A DNA stretch of 5,855 bases from Chloroflexota bacterium (lineage in GTDB: Bacteria > Chloroflexota > Anaerolineae > UBA4142): contig JACQEA010000312.1 in NCBI GenBank assembly GCA_016200825.1, positions 1 to 5,855 on the forward strand, in the 5' to 3' direction. The notes below the pieces were generated by a model. The model saw nothing but the letters and a program-made list of their open reading frames with translations. It was not told the DNA's origin and searched no databases. Made by a program: the position numbers and the translations under genes. The number at the start of each line of letters is the position of its first letter. Positions within the stretch are counted from its first letter, which is position 1. Shown one piece after another: positions 1-4,648 of the stretch.

Positions 1-805
1 CCTTTTTCCAAGCGCAGTGAATCAATCGCGCGATAACCTGCCGCGACCAATCCATCTTTCTGTCCCGCGTCCCACAACACATCCCACAACCGCGCGCCGT
101 ACTCCATCGGACAATAAAATTCCCAACCCAGTTCGCCGACGTACGTCACGCGCACAGCCAGCGCAGGCACATCGCCCACCGCGATATTTTGCGCGGTCAT
201 GTACGGAAACGCCGCGTTCGACATGTCCGATTTCGTCACGCGCTGCAAAATATAGCGCGCGCGCGGACCCCACAAACCAATCGTCGCGTACTGCGATGTC
301 ACGTCAACGATTTCGGCATCGGCATCATCAGGCATATTCAAACGAATCCACGAACGATCGTGCTCGCCGAACGCGGTGCCTGTGATGATGCGAAAGCGTT
401 CTTCGGCGAGTCGCGTCACCGTGAAATCGCATTCGATGCCGCCGCGCGGATTGAGCATTTGCGTGTACACGACCGAGCCGACGGGTTTGTCAATGTCGTT
501 GTCGCACAGATATTGCAGCGCGCGTAACGCGTCCTTGCCGCGAATTTCAAATTTGCTGAACGATGTTTCGTCGAACAAGCCCGCGCGTTCCCGTGTGGCG
601 AGATGCTCGGTTTCGATAGCGGGCGAGTAATTCTTTGACATCCATCCACGCGGTTTGTAGAGATTGGAGATTGGAGATTGGAGATTGGGATTTGAGATTT
701 GGGAGTTGGGATTTTCGTTTGACGCAAACCAATTCGGCCGCTCCCATCCCGATTTTTCTCCGAAACTCGCGCCCAGTTCCTTCAACCGATAATACGCGGG
801 CGAAA
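1..805 (-). CDS. GcvT-like folate-binding C-terminal part of a dimethylglycine/sarcosine dehydrogenase-like protein (partial, frameshifted from its N-terminal half)
   Basis: Reading the minus strand with codons in register with 786-788 gives about 267 codons with no stop, running off the left edge. The start reads SPAYYRLKELGASFGEK then GWERPNWF, the usual linker after the FAD domain in dimethylglycine and sarcosine dehydrogenases. Next come LFDETSFSKFEIRG, QMLNPRGGIECDF, GLWGPRAR, YVGELGWEFY and AGYRAIDSLRLEKG, all typical of the aminomethyltransferase (GcvT) fold. In this family the domain binds tetrahydrofolate and captures the one-carbon unit released when the FAD domain oxidises an N-methyl group. 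The piece has no convincing start of its own; an ATG at 639-641 lies inside the domain junction. It is best read as the continuation of the 782-2059 gene, interrupted at 803-805. A heptamer tract is translated within its linker. The last roughly 100-120 residues of a typical roughly 810-aa protein lie outside the window. Confidence 0.85.
661..716. repeat. Heptanucleotide tandem repeat, about 8 units, inside coding sequence
   Basis: On the plus strand four perfect AGATTGG units (661-688) are followed by four degenerate heptamers (GATTTGA, GATTTGG, GAGTTGG, GATTTTC). On the coding strand this is a CCAATCT-type repeat, and in the GcvT frame it is translated as runs such as NPNLQSPISNL. It lies in the linker between the FAD part and the GcvT domain, just after the conserved WERPNWF. 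It appears to lengthen that linker by roughly 15-19 residues compared with family members as I remember them. No stop is created in this frame. Confidence 0.9.
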
Positions 806-2059
806 CGGACGCGCGGATTCGCGTTCTTCGTACGGATAGTGGACGTCGTAATATTTCGCGTACGTTTCGACCGTGCGCGCGAGCGTGTACGCTTGCGATG
901 AATAGTTCGAACCGAATCGTCGCAGATCGAGCCGCCACAAATTCCATTCAGGATGTCCTTCGATGATCCATTCCGCCATCGCTTTGCCGATGCCGCCCGC
1001 GCTCGCGAGACCGTGCGCGCAGAACGCCGCCGCGACCCAGAACCCTTTCACGGTTGTCGGTCCCAGCAAAAATTCCGCGTCGGGTGTGAATCCTTCAGGT
1101 CCGTTCAGCAGCATGTTCACTTGCGCGTGCTCGATAATCGGCGTGCGCTTGATCAGCCCATCCATCAGCGGCGCAAAGCGGTCCCAATCGGGCGGCAAAA
1201 GTTTGTTGTTGAAATCTTGCGGAATGCCGTCGAGAAAAGTTGGCGCGGGTTGTCGTTCGTATCCGCCCGCGATGAGTCCGCCAACTTCTTCGCGCCAGTA
1301 AACGAGATTGTCGGGATCGCGCATCGTCGGTAAATTTTTTGGCAAATCTTTAATCGGGCGCGTGATGAGATAAAGATGTGCCATCGGAATAATCGGCAAA
1401 TAAATTTCAACCATCTTCGCGATTTCGCCCGCCCATTGTCCCGCCGCGTTCACGACGATTTCGGTTTCAATCGCGCCTTGATCGGTGACGACGCTCTGCA
1501 CGCGATTATTTTTTATCGCGATGGATTGCACGCGCGTGTTCGTCAAAAATTTTGCGCCGCGATTTTTCGCGCCCGTCGCGAGCGCTTGCGTGACGCCGCT
1601 CGGATCAATGTAACCGTCCGTTGGCAGATAGACCGCGCCGCACACGCCATCGGGATTCATGATCGGAAAAAGTTTTTGCGCGTCTTGCGTGCTGATGAGT
1701 TCGAGCGGCAGACCGAACGATCGCGCGAGCGCGACCTGGCGTTTCAATTCTTCGAGCCGTTCAGGCGACGACGCCAGACGCAGACTGCCGACCTCGCGCC
1801 AATTTGGATCGTAACCCGTTTCGTCTTTGAGGCGGCGATACAGGTCAACGCTGTAGCGAATCATTTTGGTGAGGTTGACATCGGTGCGCAGCTGACCGAC
1901 GAGACCCGCGGAATGAAACGTCGAGCCGCTCGTCAGTTCACTGCGCTCGACCAGAACGATCTCGCGCCAGCCCATGAGCGCGAGATGATACGCGATGCTG
2001 CAACCGCCCACGCCGCCGCCGATGACGACGACGCGGGCGTGAGTGGGAAAATCTGTCAA
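782..2059 (-). CDS. FAD-dependent oxidoreductase, N-terminal part of a dimethylglycine/sarcosine dehydrogenase-like enzyme
   Basis: The 425-residue frame is the DAO-type flavin domain of the dimethylglycine/sarcosine dehydrogenase family, which oxidatively N-demethylates dimethylglycine, sarcosine or related amines in the cytoplasm. The dinucleotide-binding motif GGGVGG is at residues 14-19, with the strand-2 acid at E38. The STFHSAGL motif contains H49, at the place where family members attach FAD covalently to histidine. NAAGQWAGE (about 204-212) and NGPEGFTPDAEFLLGP (about residue 315) are further family signatures. There is no signal peptide or membrane segment. The start is TTG (2057-2059), the only start codon fitting the N-terminal VVVIGGG strand; AAAGG lies 7 nt upstream. 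The ORF ends early at TGA 782-784 because of the apparent frameshift at 803-805; the last five residues (PRIIG) are out-of-frame. The full protein would continue into the GcvT domain. The substrate could also be another N-methylated or secondary amine. Confidence 0.9.
   Translation of the reverse strand: MTDFPTHARVVVIGGGVGGCSIAYHLALMGWREIVLVERSELTSGSTFHSAGLVGQLRTDVNLTKMIRYSVDLYRRLKDETGYDPNWREVGSLRLASSPERLEELKRQVALARSFGLPLELISTQDAQKLFPIMNPDGVCGAVYLPTDGYIDPSGVTQALATGAKNRGAKFLTNTRVQSIAIKNNRVQSVVTDQGAIETEIVVNAAGQWAGEIAKMVEIYLPIIPMAHLYLITRPIKDLPKNLPTMRDPDNLVYWREEVGGLIAGGYERQPAPTFLDGIPQDFNNKLLPPDWDRFAPLMDGLIKRTPIIEHAQVNMLLNGPEGFTPDAEFLLGPTTVKGFWVAAAFCAHGLASAGGIGKAMAEWIIEGHPEWNLWRLDLRRFGSNYSSQAYTLARTVETYAKYYDVHYPYEERESARPFRPRIIG
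803..805 (-). other. Apparent one-base deletion (frameshift) in a homopolymer
   Basis: The upstream frame reads PYEERESARPF and then PRIIG before a TGA at 782-784. The other frame begins SPAYYRLKELGASFGEK, the expected continuation for this family. Adding one T to the TTT run (AAA on the plus strand) gives ARPF-SPAYY-RLKELG without a break. A homopolymer change is a common sequencing or assembly error, but a true mutation cannot be excluded. Confidence 0.8.
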
Positions 2060-2066
2060 GGAGAAA

Positions 2067-2071
2067 CCTTT
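2067..2071 (-). promoter_or_regulatory. Probable ribosome binding site for the TTG-started FAD oxidoreductase
   Basis: AAAGG on the minus strand lies 7 nt before the TTG at 2057-2059. It is a moderate Shine-Dalgarno match and supports the TTG start, since no ATG or GTG is available in a sensible place. It lies just outside the palindrome that begins at 2075. Confidence 0.5.
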
Positions 2072-2074
2072 ATT

Positions 2075-2151
2075 GCCACAGAATCACACAGAAACACACG
2101 GAAGAAAAAAATCAGAAGCCTCTTCTGTACCGTTTTGTGTAGTTCTGTGGC
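2075..2151. repeat. Intergenic palindromic element A (CACAGAA type)
   Basis: The left arm starts GCCACAGAAT and continues with CACACAGAAA and CACACGGAAG, so it is three 10-nt units followed by an A-rich stretch. The right arm ends with TTCTGTGGC and is a partly decayed complement of the left arm (TTTTGTGTAG in place of the expected second unit). The element could form a long imperfect hairpin on either strand. It occupies the side of the 183-bp spacer next to the FAD oxidoreductase start, and is the more degenerate of the two copies there. Confidence 0.85.
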
Positions 2152-2180
2152 CAGATCACTTGCGCGAGACAAATTCATAT

Positions 2181-2243
2181 GCCACTGAATCACACAGTAA
2201 CATATGGAAAAAATTTCTGTGGAATTCTGTGTGCTTCTGTGGC
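2181..2243. repeat. Intergenic palindromic element B (CACAGAA type)
   Basis: The left arm reads GCCACTGAAT, CACACAGTAA, CATATGGAAA; the right arm reads TTTCTGTGGAA, TTCTGTGTGC, TTCTGTGGC. It is the same family and 10-nt organisation as element A, with several arm substitutions and a short AT loop. Its right end touches the TAG stop codon of the GxxExxY gene (2243-2245). The 29 bp between elements A and B (2152-2180) show no recognisable feature. Confidence 0.85.
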
Positions 2244-2614
2244 TATATTATCAGTCTTTTGTGTTCGCAACGTTTTTCACCGAAATTCAAAAGCAAGCCA
2301 ACACGAATCCCTGTCGCTTTCAAATAGTTGAGCAATTGCGCTTCATGCTTCGCGTTGTATTCTTTTTCCGTTTTGATTTCAACAATTACTTTCCTATCTA
2401 CAAACAAGTCTGCTATGTACGCCCCGACCAAGACGCTTTTGTACATCACATCAATTGCGAATTGTTGTTGAAAGACGATACCTGATCGCTTGAATTCCTC
2501 AGCAAGAGAATTTTCATAAACCTTTTCCAAGAATCCATAGCCAAGCACTTTCCAAACCTCAAACGCCGCGCCAATGACCTGTCGAGTCAACTCGCCATGA
2601 ATGAATTCAGGCAT
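2243..2614 (-). CDS. GxxExxY family protein with PD-(D/E)XK nuclease-fold motifs
   Basis: This 123-residue protein matches the GxxExxY family: the motif GFLEKVY gives G27, E30 and Y33. It also shows the core of a PD-(D/E)XK nuclease fold: D69 in AYIADL, then E79-I-K81 in VIVEIK, then Q93 and Y97 in AQLLNYLKATG, a RecB-like QxxxY helix. The C-terminal NFGEKRCEHKR is also typical. Family function is not established; nuclease activity is inferred from motifs. The start was chosen at ATG 2612-2614 because AAGGAGG lies 5 nt upstream. A longer reading from 2656 would add 14 residues encoded mostly by the flanking palindrome and is unlikely. By eye the gene is clearly AT-richer than its neighbours and lacks their CGCG words. 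It interrupts a run of metabolic genes and is flanked by palindromic elements on both sides, suggesting it was acquired as a cassette. Confidence 0.9.
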   Translation of the reverse strand: MPEFIHGELTRQVIGAAFEVWKVLGYGFLEKVYENSLAEEFKRSGIVFQQQFAIDVMYKSVLVGAYIADLFVDRKVIVEIKTEKEYNAKHEAQLLNYLKATGIRVGLLLNFGEKRCEHKRLII

Positions 2615-2619
2615 CTTCG

Positions 2620-2626
2620 CCTCCTT
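2620..2626 (-). promoter_or_regulatory. Strong ribosome binding site for the GxxExxY gene
   Basis: AAGGAGG, a full Shine-Dalgarno match, lies 5 nt before ATG 2612-2614 and fixes that start. It is the best ribosome binding site in the window and lies between the end of palindrome C (2634) and the gene. Confidence 0.85.
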
Positions 2627-2633
2627 GAAATAT

Positions 2634-2702
2634 GCCACAGAATCACGCGGAAACATACTGAAGGAAAATATTTTTCTGTGTTCTTCTGTGTGTTTCTGTG
2701 GC
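2634..2702. repeat. Intergenic palindromic element C (CACAGAA type)
   Basis: The left arm reads GCCACAGAAT, CACGCGGAAA, CATACTGAAG; the right arm reads TTTTTCTGTG, TTCTTCTGTG, TGTTTCTGTGGC. The arms pair over about three 10-nt units around an A/T loop. The right end overlaps the TAG stop of the phosphotransferase gene (2702-2704). The left end is 19 nt from the GxxExxY start. The element takes up most of the spacer between these genes. Confidence 0.9.
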
Positions 2703-3598
2703 TAGAATTTTTGTAACGACTCCAAGTACCGCGCCTCGCGTATCATCCCCGCCCCGCGCGCAAAATGCTTATCCGCGTACCCGCGAAAATCGAAATCAAG
2801 TTTCGAGATGCCGATTTGCACCATCGCCCACATCGCCTCGCGCACATCGGATGCGATTTTCATCAACGTGTGTCGCGCAACACGCCGCACTGTAACTTCG
2901 CCAAAGTATTCCACAAGCAAAAATTTGTCCTGCTCCTCATCCAACCCGTGATGCACCGCAAAATTCGCAAGATCGAATGCGGGGTCGCCCATGCCCGCGT
3001 ATTCCCAATCAATGATGCGAATGTTTCCGTCATCGAGAAAATTTTCGTTGAGCAAATCGTTGTGGCACGGGCGCGGCACAAATGACTCGCGAGCGAACAC
3101 GGCTTCAATCTCGCGCAGCCGCGACATCAGCCAATCAAAGTTTGCGGGAAATGCGACGCTGTACCGCCGCGCAGTTGCCGCGTAATCCTCAATCGTTCGG
3201 AACGGCGAAAACGCTCCTGGGATGACAGGCAATGCGTGGATTTGCTTTAGCACGTGCGCGACGCGGCGGATATTTTCGGGCTGGCTGATTTCATCGCGCG
3301 GGATTGGGCGCGCGTTCAGGAATCGCGTGACAAGATAACCTTCGGGTTCCATAAAGTAAATTACTTCAGGCGCAATGCCAATGGTCGCCGCCGCAACGTT
3401 CGCCGCGTATTCGTGCTGGCGGTTGATGCCGAGCAGTTCGGTGTCCGCGCCGCCGATGCGCAATACAAATGATTCGCCGCCAATGTCCACGCGGAAATTC
3501 TGGTTCGTAATTCCGCCGCCCAGCGGAGTGGTCTTGATGTCGCGCGCGTTTTTCCACATCGGCACGCGGGCGAGGGTTTGTTCGAGCGTCAGAGCCAT
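2702..3598 (-). CDS. APH/choline kinase-fold phosphotransferase
   Basis: The 298-residue protein has the layout of the aminoglycoside phosphotransferase/choline kinase superfamily, which transfers phosphate from ATP to a small hydroxylated substrate in the cytoplasm. LGGGITNQNFRV (26-37) is the nucleotide-binding loop. FVLRI has R47 in the position that is Lys or Arg in these kinases, and E63 in QHEYAAN fits the supporting acid. HNDLLNEN (179-186) is the Brenner-type catalytic motif with D181 as the likely base and N184/N186 for metal. IIDWEYAGMGDPAFDLANF begins at residue 195, with D197 as the metal-binding Asp; this longer motif is closer to choline/ethanolamine kinases than to antibiotic-resistance enzymes. 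Length is normal. The start is ATG 3596-3598 with only a weak GGTGA 7 nt upstream, at the edge of palindrome D. The TAG stop overlaps palindrome C. Choline, ethanolamine or another amino-alcohol is a plausible substrate; this is not shown by the sequence. Confidence 0.85.
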   Translation of the reverse strand: MALTLEQTLARVPMWKNARDIKTTPLGGGITNQNFRVDIGGESFVLRIGGADTELLGINRQHEYAANVAAATIGIAPEVIYFMEPEGYLVTRFLNARPIPRDEISQPENIRRVAHVLKQIHALPVIPGAFSPFRTIEDYAATARRYSVAFPANFDWLMSRLREIEAVFARESFVPRPCHNDLLNENFLDDGNIRIIDWEYAGMGDPAFDLANFAVHHGLDEEQDKFLLVEYFGEVTVRRVARHTLMKIASDVREAMWAMVQIGISKLDFDFRGYADKHFARGAGMIREARYLESLQKF

Positions 3599-3608
3599 GG
3601 AAATATCA

Positions 3609-3677
3609 CCACAGAGGTCACAGAGAGCACAGAGAAAGTTTTTTTGTTTTTCTCCGTGTCCTCTGTGTTCTCTATGG
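3609..3677. repeat. Intergenic palindromic element D (CACAGAG subtype)
   Basis: The left arm reads CCACAGAGG, TCACAGAGAG, CACAGAGAAAG; the right arm reads TTTTTCTCCGTG, TCCTCTGTG, TTCTCTATGG. Both arms are about 29 nt and align position by position as inverted copies with a few mismatches around a T-rich loop. The architecture matches the other elements, but the unit is CACAGAG rather than CACAGAA or CACACGGAA, so it is a related but separate subtype. It fills the spacer between the amidotransferase stop (3684-3686) and the phosphotransferase start (3598). Confidence 0.85.
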
Positions 3678-3683
3678 CTAGAA

Positions 3684-4550
3684 TTATTTCTTCATTGACG
3701 GGAGAACGAGGTAATCCACCCAGTTCCGAAATTCCTGCTGTCTAATCTCCCGCGTCAACACATCGTCGCCGACCTTTAACTCTCTGCGCAATTCTTTTGC
3801 TTCAGGATTTTTTGCCAACGCGATCATTTTGTCCGCGAGTGTTTCAACTTCGCTCCCCGCTTTGAAAAATCCTTCCTTCGTCAACGGCTCTTTGCGCGCG
3901 ATGAGCAAGCGCGCCATTTCGTACAGGTTGAATTCGGGATGATATTGCGTCGCCCAGAACGTGCCCTTGCCGCATTTCACTTCGAGCGATTGTACCTGCG
4001 AATGCGCGTTCGTCGCAAGGAGCGTGCCGCCTTGCGGAATTTTTGTGACGATGTCGAGGTGCATAATGAATCCGTCGAATTTTTCTGGCTTGCCTTTGTA
4101 GAGCGGATGCTTTTTGCCCGCGTCGGTCAATTGAATATCGCGCGCGATGCTCCACTCGCGACCTTTCGGATTTTTCTCCACGGTGCCGCCCGCCGTCGTC
4201 GCCGCCATTTGCACGCCCCAACAACTGCCCATTTGCGGCACGCCCGCGTCGTACACCGCGCGGCAAAATTCGATTTGGCGCGTCACGCGCGGATCATCGT
4301 GATGATAGATCGTGAGGTTCGATCCCGTCCACGCGTAGCCGTCGTACGAATTGAGATTCGTTCCACTAGGCAACGCGGTATCGAGATCCGCGATATAGAG
4401 CGTGTCTATTTGCGCGTTCGGCGTATACTGTTTGAAAAAATCTTTGTACAAATCATCCGCTTGCGCCACGCCCGACTCTGCCAACACTTTGCGATTCGCC
4501 GCGGGATAGCCGTTGATGACGCAAATCTTGAGATTGTCTTTGATTGGCAC
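3684..4550 (-). CDS. Class I glutamine amidotransferase, stand-alone GMP-synthase-like type
   Basis: From the chosen start the protein has 288 residues. MGSCWGVQMAA holds the nucleophile elbow with catalytic C110, and ATQYHPEFN supplies the His and Glu of the triad (H204, E206). YAWTGSNLTIYHHDDP and the MHLD segment are typical of GMP-synthase-like amidotransferases. There is no ATP-pyrophosphatase domain, so this is not GuaA itself. After the catalytic core comes a charged helical tail of about 60 residues ending in a WVDYLVLPSMKK-type segment. The family releases ammonia from glutamine or hydrolyses gamma-glutamyl amides; which applies here is unknown. The start was set at GTG 4548-4550 because GGAGGGG lies 5 nt upstream. 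The ATG at 4560-4562 has no ribosome binding site and would add only MEGQ. It lies between the aldehyde dehydrogenase and the phosphotransferase, which hints at gamma-glutamyl-amine chemistry or amine catabolism. Confidence 0.85.
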   Translation of the reverse strand: MPIKDNLKICVINGYPAANRKVLAESGVAQADDLYKDFFKQYTPNAQIDTLYIADLDTALPSGTNLNSYDGYAWTGSNLTIYHHDDPRVTRQIEFCRAVYDAGVPQMGSCWGVQMAATTAGGTVEKNPKGREWSIARDIQLTDAGKKHPLYKGKPEKFDGFIMHLDIVTKIPQGGTLLATNAHSQVQSLEVKCGKGTFWATQYHPEFNLYEMARLLIARKEPLTKEGFFKAGSEVETLADKMIALAKNPEAKELRRELKVGDDVLTREIRQQEFRNWVDYLVLPSMKK

Positions 4551-4553
4551 CTG

Positions 4554-4560
4554 CCCCTCC
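4554..4560 (-). promoter_or_regulatory. Ribosome binding site deciding the GTG start of the amidotransferase
   Basis: GGAGGGG on the minus strand overlaps the last base of the competing ATG (4560-4562). Its GGAGG core ends 5 nt before GTG 4548-4550, so translation more likely begins at the GTG. Confidence 0.65.
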
Positions 4561-4568
4561 ATGAATTA

Positions 4569-4642
4569 GCCACAGAACCACACGGAAACACACGGAAGAA
4601 AAAAGAAATATTTTTCTGTGTACTTCTGTGTGATTCTGTGGC
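4569..4642. repeat. Intergenic palindromic element E (CACAGAA type)
   Basis: The left arm reads GCCACAGAAC, CACACGGAAA, CACACGGAAG and then an A run; the right arm reads TTTTTCTGTG, TACTTCTGTG, TGATTCTGTGGC. The outer nine bases pair perfectly, the second unit pairs with one G-T wobble, and the third pairs after a short mismatch. It is the best preserved copy in the window. It starts 6 nt after the aldehyde dehydrogenase stop on the coding strand and fills the spacer up to the amidotransferase. No U-run follows the hairpin, so it is not a standard intrinsic terminator. Confidence 0.9.
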
Positions 4643-4648
4643 AAAAAT

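Noticed and set aside
2054..2059. TTGACA on the minus strand as a -35 promoter box
   Set aside because: These bases are the start codon and second codon of the FAD oxidoreductase, and no TATAAT-like box follows at the right distance.
1376..2188. Long plus-strand open frame (270 codons) opposite the FAD oxidoreductase
   Set aside because: It is an antisense shadow with Arg-rich, low-plausibility protein sequence that also runs through palindrome A; the minus-strand frame has the GGGVGG, STFH and NGPEGFTPD motifs.
2075..2243. CRISPR array
   Set aside because: The repeats are palindromes of uneven spacing spread across several spacers between genes. There is no regular direct-repeat and unique-spacer pattern and no cas gene in view.
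2615..2656. N-terminal 14-residue extension of the GxxExxY protein
   Set aside because: The extension is encoded largely by the palindrome arm, and the strong AAGGAGG site points to the internal ATG at 2612-2614.
3609..3677. Rho-independent terminators at the palindromes
   Set aside because: On the transcribed (minus) strand none of the five hairpins is directly followed by a U-run, and the stems are AT-containing and long, not short and GC-rich. Some effect on transcription is still possible.
3684..4562. GuaA (GMP synthetase)
   Set aside because: Only the amidotransferase domain is present; the ATP-pyrophosphatase and dimerisation domains are missing, and the adjacent genes are not purine genes.
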